This document shows, piece by piece, positions 44,248 through 52,810 of a stretch of DNA of 64,000 nt. The stretch lies in assembly GCA_963807305.1 (NCBI GenBank), contig CAWEBN010000005.1, positions 372,001 to 436,000 of the forward strand. The letters run 5' to 3'. The DNA comes from JAOPZW01 sp963807305 (GTDB lineage: Bacteria; Actinomycetota; Thermoleophilia; Solirubrobacterales; Solirubrobacteraceae). Both the position numbers and the translations under genes were made by a program. Positions within the stretch are counted from its first letter, which is position 1. The number at the start of each line of letters is the position of its first letter. Below the pieces are notes generated by a model that was not told the DNA's origin, made no database searches, and worked only from the letters and a program-made list of their open reading frames with translations.

Positions 44248-44267
44248 CCGGTGGCGTGCGCCACCGG
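44248..44267. terminator. Perfect GC hairpin between cupin and transaldolase genes
   Basis: CCGGTGGCG-TG-CGCCACCGG, nine-base arms. It lies in the 107 bp between the cupin stop and the transaldolase start on the same strand. No U-tract follows, so it is a candidate terminator or mRNA stabiliser only. Confidence 0.4.
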
Positions 44268-44294
44268 GGCATCGGCCTGTCCTGCGCCGATGGC

Positions 44295-44693
44295 TCAGGA
44301 GTCGCCGGCGTCGGGCCAGGGCGCGTCGGAGCGCACGCCGTCGCCCTCCTCGGGCTTGGGCCCGCCCACGGCGATCAGCTCGAGGCCGTCGGGCCCGGAC
44401 TCGAAGGAGCGCACGACCTCGGGCGCCACGCGGATGACGTCCCACGGCCCGATGTCGCGTATCTCCTCATCGAGGCGCACCCGGCCCGAGCCGGCGACCA
44501 CGACGTAGGCCTCTTCCTGCTCGCGATGGCTGTGGGCCCCCGGGTTGCGCGTGCTCGGGGCATAGCGCCAGTGGCTGATGCCCAGGTCGCGGGAGTCGAG
44601 GTACTTGCGGCTGAAGCGCCCTTGCAGGCCTTCGACCCTGCCCTCGACGGCGTCGTCGATCTCGAGCAGGTTCACGATCGCGTAGCCGGTCAT
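44295..44693 (-). CDS. Cupin-fold protein
   Basis: A 132-aa protein. The first cupin motif carries His in GAHSHREQEEAYVVVAGSG, the second is GPWDVIRVAPEVVRSFESG. It therefore has a metal-binding-type RmlC-like barrel. Function unknown; it lies between the sulfite-oxidase-like and transaldolase genes. Confidence 0.8.
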   Translation of the reverse strand: MTGYAIVNLLEIDDAVEGRVEGLQGRFSRKYLDSRDLGISHWRYAPSTRNPGAHSHREQEEAYVVVAGSGRVRLDEEIRDIGPWDVIRVAPEVVRSFESGPDGLELIAVGGPKPEEGDGVRSDAPWPDAGDS

Positions 44694-44727
44694 GGGTGTC
44701 TCCTCTGGATGGGGCGGGAGTGTCGGG

Positions 44728-45840
44728 TCAGGATGAACGGGCGCCTGCATCATCGCCGTTCGCAACCGCGCGCACGCGGACCCGCGGCCGGGCGTTGTTC
44801 ACGTAGCCCTTCGGGTTCCACAGCGCCGCCTCGCTCTCGGGCTGCGTGGCCGCCGACGAGTCCCAGGCGCGCACGAGGACCTCGTGCTCGCCGGGCACGA
44901 GGTCGGCCGTCGCCCGCCAGTGCCGCCACGCCCACGGGCCGAGATCGTCGAGCAGCTCCGCCTGCGACCAGGACGCGCCCGCATCGAGGGAGACGTCGAC
45001 GCGCACCACGTGGCGCTCGCCGCCCGCGAACGCGTAGCCGCGCACCTCGACCGGCCCGGCGGCGACGGCCTCGCCCTCGGCCGGCGACAGGACGTCGGCG
45101 TTGAGCGCGACGAGGCCGAGCGGTATCCCCCGGCCCGGGCCCGGCGTGCCGTCCTCGGGCAGCAGGCGGTAGACGACGTGCTGGAAGTAGCCCGGCCAAG
45201 GGGTCGCGCGAACCTCGATGCGCTCGAGCCATTTGACGCTGCGCGCGCCGATGTAGCCGGGGACCACCACGCGCAGCGGAGCGCCGTGGACGGGCAGGAG
45301 CGGCTCTCCGTTCATGGCCCAGGCGAGCAGGACCTCGGGACGGCGCGCCTTGTCGAGCGGGATCGATCCGCCGAAGCGCTGGGCCGGCTGCGCCTCGGGA
45401 CAGAGGTCGGCGCCCTCGAAGCCGATGTGCCCGACCGCGCGCGACGGGTGGGCGAGCGCGAGCACGTCGGCGAGCGCGACGCCGGTCCACGTCGCCGTGC
45501 CGGTGGCGCCCGCACCCCACGGCGCCTCGCCCGGGATGTCGCGGATGGCGATCAGCCCGGCGCGGCGATTGCCGGCGCACTGCAACGTGGCGGTCACGTG
45601 GCGCTCGACGAAGGCCTCGCGCAGGGTGGCGAAGGACAGGTCCAGCTCGCGCTCGACGGCGCCGTCCACGTGCAGGCGCCATGCGGCGGGGTCGATCTCG
45701 GGTACCGCGCCGTGGCCGCGCACGTAGAAGGCGTCGGTCGCGGTGACGGGACCCTCGGCCAGCGCGGCGAGCCCGGTCTCGGCGTTGAACGGCTCGCGCT
45801 GGTGCACGATGAGATCGGAGCGCTTGCCGTACCGGTCCAT
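44728..45840 (-). CDS. Sulfite-oxidase-family molybdopterin enzyme
   Basis: A 370-aa soluble protein. Molybdopterin domain with the Mo-ligand Cys in TATLQCAGNRRAGL, HGAPLRVVVPGYIGARSVKW, and a C-terminal dimerisation Ig-like domain (VRGYAFAGGERHVVRVDVSL). No heme or Tat motif at the N-terminus, so it is probably cytosolic. It resembles bacterial SorA/YedY relatives; substrate unknown. Its start is 3 bp from the preceding Gfo/Idh gene stop. Confidence 0.9.
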   Translation of the reverse strand: MDRYGKRSDLIVHQREPFNAETGLAALAEGPVTATDAFYVRGHGAVPEIDPAAWRLHVDGAVERELDLSFATLREAFVERHVTATLQCAGNRRAGLIAIRDIPGEAPWGAGATGTATWTGVALADVLALAHPSRAVGHIGFEGADLCPEAQPAQRFGGSIPLDKARRPEVLLAWAMNGEPLLPVHGAPLRVVVPGYIGARSVKWLERIEVRATPWPGYFQHVVYRLLPEDGTPGPGRGIPLGLVALNADVLSPAEGEAVAAGPVEVRGYAFAGGERHVVRVDVSLDAGASWSQAELLDDLGPWAWRHWRATADLVPGEHEVLVRAWDSSAATQPESEAALWNPKGYVNNARPRVRVRAVANGDDAGARSS

Positions 45841-45843
45841 TGC

Positions 45844-46950
45844 TCAGTCCAGCCGGACCTCGCGCTGCTCCGCCGCCGACAGGTAACACGCGTCCACGAC
45901 GCGGGCGAGCGCGGCGGCGCCCGCCCCGTCGTATCGGCGCCAGTCGCCGGCGCGGATCTTGTCCACGAACTGCTCGATGACCGCCTTGTGCGCCCGGCCG
46001 TGCTTCACGGGCACGCGGGTGGCGACGGCCTCGCCGCCGTCGTCAGTGAAGACCTGCAGATCGCCCTTCGGCGCGTAGTTGTCGACGATCAGCTCGGCGC
46101 CTGCGTCCGTGCCGTACATCGTGATGCCGAACTCGTCTCCATCGCGGCGGTGCGCAGCCCATGAGGCTTCGACGAGCAGCGTGCCACCGTCGTGCAACCG
46201 CATGAAGACCGACGCGAGGTCCTCGACGTCGAACTGCGGCGCCTCGCCGTCGCCCGCACCGGTCTTGCCCTTGTAGCCCCCGGAAGAGCCGGCGCCGAAG
46301 CCGTTGGTGGCCAGCAGGTCGTAGGTCGAGGCGCTGACCGCGACGACCTTCGGGTCACCGAGGAGGAAGAGCGACCAGTCGAGCACGTGGACGCCGATGT
46401 CGACCAGCGGGCCGCCGCCCGCGAACTCGCGGCGCGTGAACCAGCTGCCCACGGTGGGGATGCCGGTGCGCCGCAGCCACCACGCCTTGGCGTAGTACGG
46501 GCGGCCGAGCCGGCCCTCGTCGATCAGGGCCTTGAGCTTCTGGATGTCGCCGCGCTGGCGGTGGTTGAAGGCGACGTCGAGCACGCGGTCGGCCTTGCGG
46601 GCGGCCCTGACCATGCGCTGCGCCTCGGCCCCGTCGAGCGCGATCGGCTTCTCGGACAGCACGTGGAGGCCGCGCTCGAGGGCCGCGATCGCGATCGGCG
46701 CGTGCAGGAACGTCGGGACGCAGACGCTGACGGCGTCGAGCCCCTCGACCGCGAGCAGGTCCTTCCACTCCGCGACCGCGTGCTCGATCCCGTAGCGGGC
46801 GGCCAGCTTGGCCCGCGGGCGGTCCTCCAGCCCGGCGAGAGCCACGACCGTGGTGTCCGGATGCGCGTCGTAGGCCGCGAGGTGCTGCTGACCGGCCCAG
46901 CCGAGGCCGACCACGCCGACGCGCAGCGGCTGTCGAGATGGCCCGGTCAC
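45844..46950 (-). CDS. Gfo/Idh/MocA-family oxidoreductase
   Basis: A 368-aa protein from GTG 46950. N-terminal Rossmann domain LRVGVVGLGWAGQQHLAAYD, the family motif HVLSEKPIALDGAEAQRMV, and a C-terminal substrate domain with GGGPLVDIGVHVLDWSLFLL. It oxidises or reduces sugars or cyclitols with NAD(P). Its start overlaps the ThuA stop by 4 bp (GTGA), so the two probably work together. Confidence 0.92.
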   Translation of the reverse strand: MTGPSRQPLRVGVVGLGWAGQQHLAAYDAHPDTTVVALAGLEDRPRAKLAARYGIEHAVAEWKDLLAVEGLDAVSVCVPTFLHAPIAIAALERGLHVLSEKPIALDGAEAQRMVRAARKADRVLDVAFNHRQRGDIQKLKALIDEGRLGRPYYAKAWWLRRTGIPTVGSWFTRREFAGGGPLVDIGVHVLDWSLFLLGDPKVVAVSASTYDLLATNGFGAGSSGGYKGKTGAGDGEAPQFDVEDLASVFMRLHDGGTLLVEASWAAHRRDGDEFGITMYGTDAGAELIVDNYAPKGDLQVFTDDGGEAVATRVPVKHGRAHKAVIEQFVDKIRAGDWRRYDGAGAAALARVVDACYLSAAEQREVRLD

Positions 46951-47687
46951 TGAAACCAGCCGCGCGGCGCCATCGGGCTCCCGGCAACGGCGCGCGGGAC
47001 GTCCGGACCCGGCGCGGCCCACTCGACCGCGTTCGCGATGACCCGCTGCACATCGGTGTGGTGGTAGATCGGGTAGTCCTGGTCGCCCGGGCTGAAGTAG
47101 AAGATCCGCGCGGCCCCGCGGCGAAAGCAGCAGCCGCCGCGGAACACCTCGCCGCCGGCGAACGAGCTGACGAAGACGAGCTCGTCGGGGGCCGGGATGT
47201 CGAAGTGCTCGCCGTACATCTCGTGCGCGTCGATGACGATCGGCTGCGGGACCCCGGCGGCGATCGGGTGCGCGGGGTCGACGGTCCACACCAGCTCGCG
47301 CTCGCCGTCGTTGCGCCAGCGCAGGCTGCACGACGTCCCGAGCAGGCGCTGGAAGATCTTCGAGTAGTGCGCGGAGTGCAGGGCGAGGAGACCAACGCCG
47401 CCGAGCACCGCCGCGTGGACGCGCTCGACGATCGCGTCGTCGACCTGGTCGTGCGCGGTGTGGCCCCACCAGGTCAGCACGTCGGTGTCGTCCAGGACGG
47501 CCTGGGTGAGCCCATGCTCGGGCTGCTGGAGCGTCGCGGTGCGCACGCGCACGCGGGAGCCCAGTGACGTCTCGAGGCCGGCCGCGATCGTGGCGTGCAT
47601 GCCGTCGGGATAGAGGGCGCGCACCGCGTCCTCCTCGCGCTCGTGCACGTTCTCGCCCCACACCGTCACCCGCAGCGGATCGCTCAT
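46947..47687 (-). CDS. ThuA-domain protein (trehalose-utilisation type)
   Basis: A 246-aa protein with the class I glutamine-amidotransferase-like ThuA fold: LRVTVWGENVHEREEDAV, DVLTWWGHTAHDQVDD, GVGLLALHSAHYSKIF and ARIFYFSPGDQDYPIYHH. ThuA with a Gfo/Idh partner acts in conversion of sugars such as trehalose to 3-keto forms. The 28-bp gap to ExoD and the overlap to Gfo/Idh support one transcript. Confidence 0.88.
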   Translation of the reverse strand: MSDPLRVTVWGENVHEREEDAVRALYPDGMHATIAAGLETSLGSRVRVRTATLQQPEHGLTQAVLDDTDVLTWWGHTAHDQVDDAIVERVHAAVLGGVGLLALHSAHYSKIFQRLLGTSCSLRWRNDGERELVWTVDPAHPIAAGVPQPIVIDAHEMYGEHFDIPAPDELVFVSSFAGGEVFRGGCCFRRGAARIFYFSPGDQDYPIYHHTDVQRVIANAVEWAAPGPDVPRAVAGSPMAPRGWFQ

Positions 47688-47715
47688 TCGACCCTCATCC
47701 CTAGCAGAGGACCGA

Positions 47716-48312
47716 TCAGAACAGCTTGCCGATGCCGTTGATCGCCGCCTTGCCGAGCACGATCTCGAGGAACACCCCGCCCGCGCCCACGGCGATTCCC
47801 ACGACGACGATGAGGAAGTCCTCGAGCAGCACCCCGAGCGACAGCAGCACCACGCCGAGCGCCGGCAGCGTGTCGAGTCCCGTGAAGGGCGGGGCGAGGA
47901 AGGCGCCCGCGGAGCCGGCGATGACCAGGACCCCGAAGACGATGTTGCTCAGGCGGTGGTCGAAGAGGAACGTCAGGCGCGGCCGCGAGAGGCGCTCGAG
48001 CCGGCGGATCAGCCTCATGAGGCCGCCGATGAAGCGCCGCCGGCGCTCGCCCGCCAGCTCCAGCCCGCGCCAGCGCTGCGGCAGCCAGATGTGGTCGCGG
48101 CCCGCGATGAGCTGCGCGGCGAGCAGCACGGCGATGATCTCGAAGACGTGCGTGGCGCCGCCGGTCGGCAGCGGCAGCGCCGGCACCCCGAGCAGGAGGA
48201 CGAAGAGGATCGCGAAGCTCTTCTCCTCGAAGAGCTCGACGAGGCTCCCGAGGGTCTTCTCGCCGTCGCTCTGCAGCCAGCGATCGAGCTCGGTGCTGAC
48301 GCTGTCCGCCAT
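47716..48312 (-). CDS. ExoD-family integral membrane protein
   Basis: A 198-aa protein from MADSVSTELDRWL. Four hydrophobic stretches, ALPLPTGGATHVFEIIAVLL and a final LIVVVGIAVGAGGVFLEIVL match ExoD (linked to exopolysaccharide synthesis in rhizobia). Biochemical role unknown. It faces the GH2 remnant across 115 bp. Confidence 0.8.
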   Translation of the reverse strand: MADSVSTELDRWLQSDGEKTLGSLVELFEEKSFAILFVLLLGVPALPLPTGGATHVFEIIAVLLAAQLIAGRDHIWLPQRWRGLELAGERRRRFIGGLMRLIRRLERLSRPRLTFLFDHRLSNIVFGVLVIAGSAGAFLAPPFTGLDTLPALGVVLLSLGVLLEDFLIVVVGIAVGAGGVFLEIVLGKAAINGIGKLF

Positions 48313-48427
48313 TGACGATCGGACGATAGTGACTGTGGTTTCAAGCCCGCCGGCCGTGGGCACACCGCCTTCAGTCTTTGTCGTTAGCTTTCGAAGACTT
48401 TCGTTCTGCGGGAGGAGAGGGTCATGA

Positions 48428-49438
48428 GGGGTCGCGAGCCCCAACGGCAGCGCCGGCAAGCTGCACCTGACCTGGGACGTGCCCTTCGCGCCCGGCAAGC
48501 TCGTCGCCGTCGCCAGTCGCGACGGCCATCAGGTCGCCCGCGACGAGGTCGACACCGCCGGGCCGCCCGCGGCCGTCAGGCTCACGCCCGACAAGCGCAC
48601 CATCACTGCCGACGGGCGCTCGCTGTCGTACTTCACGACCGACGTCGTCGACGCCCACGGCGTGCTCGTCCCCAGCGCGGACAACGCGATCTCCTTCGAC
48701 GTCAGCGGCGCCGGGCGCCTCGTCGGCCTCGACAACGGCCGCGAGGAGGACGCCGAGAACTACAAGGCCTCGACGCGTGAGGCGTTCAACGGCAAGGCGC
48801 TGGCCATCGTCGCCTCGGGCGACCGGCCGGGGCCGATCACGGTGACCGCCAGCGCCGACGGCCTCGCGCCCGCGCGATCGACGATCTTCGCGGCGCAGGC
48901 ACACGGGGCGATGGACAGCCAGCAGGGCCCCGCGCTCGCCTACGTGGGCGACGGCACGGCCGGCGCGCCGCCCGCGCCGCCCGCGGGTCCCACGGCCGAC
49001 GCGAGCTACTCGGGCCGGCCCGACACGCTGCCGGCGGCCATGATCGACGGCGATCCGGCGACGGCGTGGTCGAACTACTACCTCAAGGCCGCGACCGCGC
49101 TGCTGCCCTCCTTCAGCCTCGCGCACCCGCACGAGTGGGTCTCGGTCGCGTGGCCAGGCGCCGAGCCGGTCTCGAGCGTCCGGGCGGCCTTCACGATCGA
49201 CGCCACCCACGCGCTGCCGGCGGACATCGGCGTGCGCTACTGGGACGGCTCGGGCTGGGCGGCGGTGAGCAACCCGCACGTCGCGTTCGCGACGGCGTCC
49301 GGGCAGCCCACCGTGGTCAGCTTCGATCCGGTCTCGACCACCCGGCTGCGCCTCGACCTCACGAGCGCGCACCCGAAGGCCGGCGACGGCTTCCTGGCCA
49401 TCGGCGAGCTGGAGGTACCGGGCGTCCAACTGCATTAG
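48428..49438 (+). pseudogene. 3' remnant of a GH2 glycosidase (beta-galactosidase-like)
   Basis: The frame opens right after a stop at 48425-48427 and reads NGSAGKLHLTWDVPFAPGKL, which is the interior of the C-terminal beta-sandwich of large GH2 enzymes. Then come LTPDKRTITADGRSLSYFTT, ISFDVSGAGRLVGLDNGREE and AFNGKALAIVASGDRPGPIT, and finally a discoidin-like domain with DGDPATAWSNYY. The catalytic barrel and N-terminal sandwich, some 600 or more residues, are missing. A GTG at 48479 could still start a 319-aa product. The DeoR regulator starts 1 bp after it. This is a truncated remnant, probably from a deletion. Confidence 0.7.
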
Positions 49439-49439
49439 C

Positions 49440-50258
49440 GTGCGGCCCGTGGCCGCGAGCAGCGCGGGCCCGGAGCCCGCCGAGGTGCGCCAGGAGCGCA
49501 TCACCGCCCTCGTCGAGGAGCAGGGCTTCGTGCGCGTCAGCGACCTCTCCGCCCGCTTCGGCGTCTCGACGGTCACGGTTCGCACCGACCTGCAGTCGCT
49601 CGAGGCCCACGGGCGGGTGCGCCGGATCCGCGGCGGCGCCATGCCGCCCGGGATCCAGCGCTCCGAGCAGCCCTTCGAGGTCGCCGAACAGGACCTGGCC
49701 AGCGAGAAGGCGGCCATCGGGCGCTGCGCGGCGGCGCTCGTGGCCGACGGCGACACCGTTCTGCTCGACGTCGGCACGACCACCACGGCGATCGCGCGGG
49801 CGCTCGTCGCGCGCGCCGGCCTGCGCGACGTCACCGTGGTCACCAACGGCCTGACCGTCGCCCTCGTGCTCGAGCGCGCCTGGCCCCGGATCTCGGTCGT
49901 GGTCACCGGCGGCACGCTGCGCCCGCTGCAGCACTCGCTCGTCAACCCGCTGGGCACCGTCCTCCTCGACGGCCTCAATGCGTCGATCGCCTTCATCGGC
50001 TGCAACGGCGTCGACGGCACGGGCGGGGTGACCAACGTCAACCTGCCCGAGGCCGAGGTGAAGCGCGCGATGCTGCTCTCCGCGCGCCGCCCCGTCGTGG
50101 TGGCGGACGGGTCGAAGCTCGGCGAGGTCGAGGTGGCGAAGATCTGCGACCTCTCCGAGGTGAGCCTCGTCGTGACCGACGCGAGCGCGGACCCGTCGAT
50201 CCTCGCTGACCTGGCGACCTTCGACTGCGACGTGCAGGTGGCCGAGCCCACGCGGTAG
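49440..50258 (+). CDS. DeoR-family transcriptional regulator
   Basis: A 272-aa protein with GTG start. N-terminal winged helix VRVSDLSARFGVSTVTVRTD then GRVRRIRGGAM, and a sugar-phosphate-binding domain with LLDVGTTTTAIARAL, TVVTNGLTVA and CNGVDGTGGVTNVNLPEAEV. Members repress sugar genes until a sugar phosphate binds. Only the degraded GH2 gene precedes it, so it may have lost its local target. Confidence 0.92.
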   Translation: MRPVAASSAGPEPAEVRQERITALVEEQGFVRVSDLSARFGVSTVTVRTDLQSLEAHGRVRRIRGGAMPPGIQRSEQPFEVAEQDLASEKAAIGRCAAALVADGDTVLLDVGTTTTAIARALVARAGLRDVTVVTNGLTVALVLERAWPRISVVVTGGTLRPLQHSLVNPLGTVLLDGLNASIAFIGCNGVDGTGGVTNVNLPEAEVKRAMLLSARRPVVVADGSKLGEVEVAKICDLSEVSLVVTDASADPSILADLATFDCDVQVAEPTR

Positions 50259-50271
50259 CCTCGCGGCGCCG

Positions 50272-50700
50272 ATGGGTTACGCGCCGGTCATCTCGCCCCA
50301 GCTCGCCGTGCGCCGCGGCCGCGAGGCGATCGAGTTCTACAAGGCGGCCTTCGGCGCGACGGAGGTCCACCGCGTCGGCGGCACCGACGAGCACGAGCCC
50401 GTCGTCGCCCAGCTGACCGTCGGCGACGCGTCCTTCTGGGTCGCCGACGAGGCACCCGAGCACCAGAGCTACAGCCCCGAGACGGTGGGCGGCGGCACGG
50501 TGAAGCTGTTGCTCATCGCCGACGACCCCAAGGCGGTGATCGACCGCGCCGTCGATCTCGGCGCCACCGAGGTCTACGCCGCGGAGTCCCAGCACGGCTG
50601 GCTGCTGGGCCACATCGAGGACCCGTTCGGCCACCATTGGGAGATCGGCAAGCCGCTGATCGACTGGCCGCCGTCGGCCGGGCACCTGCACGGCGGATGA
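50272..50700 (+). CDS. VOC/glyoxalase-fold (PhnB-like) protein
   Basis: A 142-aa protein. Paired beta-alpha-beta units: SPQLAVRRGREAIEFYKAAF and the partner FWVADEAPEHQ, then KAVIDRAVDLGATEVYAAES and IEDPFGHHWEIGK. Metal-binding His/Glu in the last motif. PhnB/YaeR-like enzymes differ widely in substrate. Confidence 0.85.
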   Translation: MGYAPVISPQLAVRRGREAIEFYKAAFGATEVHRVGGTDEHEPVVAQLTVGDASFWVADEAPEHQSYSPETVGGGTVKLLLIADDPKAVIDRAVDLGATEVYAAESQHGWLLGHIEDPFGHHWEIGKPLIDWPPSAGHLHGG

Positions 50701-50703
50701 CCG

Positions 50704-51831
50704 ATGCCGCCACGCACATGCCTGCTGACGGTGCACGGGATCGGCTTCCAGCAGCCGCCGGTCGGTGAGCGCGACGGTTACGCGGACGAGCTGCATCGCC
50801 ACCTGCGCGACGTGCTCGGCGATCGCCTCGGTGAGGATCCGGAGCCTCCGGCCGATCCCGAGCGCCCGCGCGGCGGCCCCGTCTACGTGCAGAGCGAGTG
50901 GCAGGGCTCGCGCGAGGCGGGCCTCGGCCGGCTGGACCGGCCCCTGATCGAGTCCGGCGACGTCGCGCATGTCGCGCTGGTCTACTCGCCCTCCCTGCCG
51001 CCCGACGGCCATCTCGACTCCACGCTGGAGACGGTCTCGCGCGCCGCTCTGTCGCTGCGCCGCTACACGACGGTCACCGGCGGGCTGCGGCTGCTCGGCC
51101 GGGACCTGTGGGCGGTGGTGCATCACCCGCAGGCCGAGCCGCAGGCGACCTCGAACCTCCGTCCGCGCACCGCCGTGTCGAAGACCGGCTCCTCGCGCTC
51201 GCCGAACGTCCTGCGCGCGATCGAGGCCGATGTGGCCACCTACGTATGCCGCAACGACCTGCGCGAGCGCGTCCGCGGGTTCGTCCAGCAGGCGATTCAG
51301 CGGCTGCTCGACAGCGGCAGCGTCGATCTGCTGGTCGTCAACGCCCACAGTCAGGGCACCGTGCTGTGCTGGGACGTCCTCTGTCGCCTGCCGCTGTCCT
51401 CCTGGAGCGCCGCGAACGATCCGCGGGCCGCGATGGTGCGCGGCTTCGTGACGGCCGGCAGCCCGATCCGCAAGTACGTCGACCTGTTCGACTGGGGCGG
51501 GCGGGTCGGCCAGATGGCGGCGCTCTCGGTCCCTCCCTTCGTGTGGCAGAACTACTGGGATGCCCGCGATCCGGTGGCCGATCCGCTCAACCCGCCGACG
51601 ACCTGGCGGCCGGGCCGGCCCGCGACCGTGCCCGGGTCCGCCGACGACGCACTGCTGGTGGCGGTGGATCCGCTCGACGGGGCCCAGCGCCACTTCGCGG
51701 TCGACGACAGGCCCGTCGACAACGTCACCAACAGCTCCGGCGGCGGCCTCCAGGCCCACGACTACTGGAACAACGAGACCGAGTTCGTCGGGGGGCTGGC
51801 GGACCTGCTCGAAGACCAGCCGCAGCGATGA
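50704..51831 (+). CDS. Lipase-like alpha/beta-hydrolase, unknown substrate
   Basis: A 375-aa protein. CLLTVHGIGFQQPPVG, VVNAHSQGTVLCWDVLC (Ser nucleophile in HSQGT, not GxSxG), an Asp in WDARDPVADP and His in LQAHDYWNN. The arrangement suits large cytosolic lipase-like proteins. Function unknown. It lies 3 bp after the VOC gene and 7 bp before the SDR, so the three probably share a transcript. Confidence 0.65.
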   Translation: MPPRTCLLTVHGIGFQQPPVGERDGYADELHRHLRDVLGDRLGEDPEPPADPERPRGGPVYVQSEWQGSREAGLGRLDRPLIESGDVAHVALVYSPSLPPDGHLDSTLETVSRAALSLRRYTTVTGGLRLLGRDLWAVVHHPQAEPQATSNLRPRTAVSKTGSSRSPNVLRAIEADVATYVCRNDLRERVRGFVQQAIQRLLDSGSVDLLVVNAHSQGTVLCWDVLCRLPLSSWSAANDPRAAMVRGFVTAGSPIRKYVDLFDWGGRVGQMAALSVPPFVWQNYWDARDPVADPLNPPTTWRPGRPATVPGSADDALLVAVDPLDGAQRHFAVDDRPVDNVTNSSGGGLQAHDYWNNETEFVGGLADLLEDQPQR

Positions 51832-51838
51832 TGGCCGA

Positions 51839-52600
51839 ATGGACTACGAACTGAAGGGCAAGGCCGCGCTGGTCACGGGCGCGGCATCGGGGATCGGGCG
51901 GGCGACGGCGCAGCTCTTCGCGCGCGACGGTGCGCGCGTCGTCGCGTCCGACGTGAACGCCGAGGCCGGCGCCGCGGTCGTCGCCGAGCTCACCGCGGCC
52001 GGCGCGGACGCGCGCTTCGTCGCGGCCGACGTCACCGACGGCGGCGCGCTCGGGGCGGCGGTGGCCGAAGCCGTCGCGGCCTTCGGGCGCCTGGACTGCG
52101 CGGCGAACTGCGCCGGCGTCGGTGGCGGGCACGCGTCGACGCACGAGTACCCCGAGGCCGAGTTCGACCGGATCGTCGAGATCAACCTGCGCGGGACGTG
52201 GCTGGCCATGCGGGCGGAGATCGACGCGATGCTGAAGAGCGGGGGAGGGGCGATCGTCAACGTCTCCTCGACGCTCGGGCTGCGCGGATCGCCGTTCGCG
52301 GCGCCCTATAGCGCGAGCAAGCACGCCGTCCTGGGCCTCACGCGCACGGCGGCGCTCGAGTACGCGCCGATGGGCATTCGCATCAACGCGGTGTGCCCCG
52401 GCGCGATCGACACGCCGATGATGGACGCGACCTTCGAGCGTTTTCCGGGCTTCCGCGAGACGCTGACGAGCTACGTGCCCATGGGGCGCATGGGCGGGCC
52501 CGAGGAGGTCGCGGGCGCGATCGCCTGGCTGAGCTCGGACGCGGCATCGTTCGTCACGGGCGAGGCGCTGACCGTCGAGGGTGGGCTCCTCGCGCGCTGA
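51839..52600 (+). CDS. Classical short-chain dehydrogenase
   Basis: A 253-aa protein from MDYELKGKAALVTGAASGIG. TGAASGIG for NAD(P), NVSSTLGLRGSP with the active Ser, YSASK with Tyr/Lys, and PGAIDTPMMD. Typical FabG-like dehydrogenase; the substrate cannot be told. It is followed by 210 bp without a gene that has a GGGTCC-N6-GGACCC inverted repeat (52707-52724), possibly a terminator. Confidence 0.92.
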   Translation: MDYELKGKAALVTGAASGIGRATAQLFARDGARVVASDVNAEAGAAVVAELTAAGADARFVAADVTDGGALGAAVAEAVAAFGRLDCAANCAGVGGGHASTHEYPEAEFDRIVEINLRGTWLAMRAEIDAMLKSGGGAIVNVSSTLGLRGSPFAAPYSASKHAVLGLTRTAALEYAPMGIRINAVCPGAIDTPMMDATFERFPGFRETLTSYVPMGRMGGPEEVAGAIAWLSSDAASFVTGEALTVEGGLLAR

Positions 52601-52810
52601 GCGCCGTCAGCGCACGACGCGCAGCCGGTGTGCGACTCGACCGTAGCCCCGCGCACCGAGTAAGGGCGAGGGTCGCGGTGCACGCGGGCGCGTGGGGGGG
52701 TTCGGCGGGTCCGGGTAAGGACCCCGGACGCGGATATGAGGGATCGCGACTCGAGGGCGACGCGGCCCTCCGATGTGCGCCCGGCGCCCTCAGGCGCAGA
52801 CTCGGCAGCC

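Noticed and set aside
48424..48780. Plus-strand frame from ATG 48424 giving an Arg-rich 118-aa product
   Set aside because: Different frame from the GH2 remnant and without recognisable sequence. The remnant frame matches a known domain.
52707..52724. GGGTCC-N6-GGACCC inverted repeat as an operator
   Set aside because: It lies just after an SDR gene and well before the exporter start, short and GC-rich; it could as well be a terminator stem, so it was only noted in the SDR entry.
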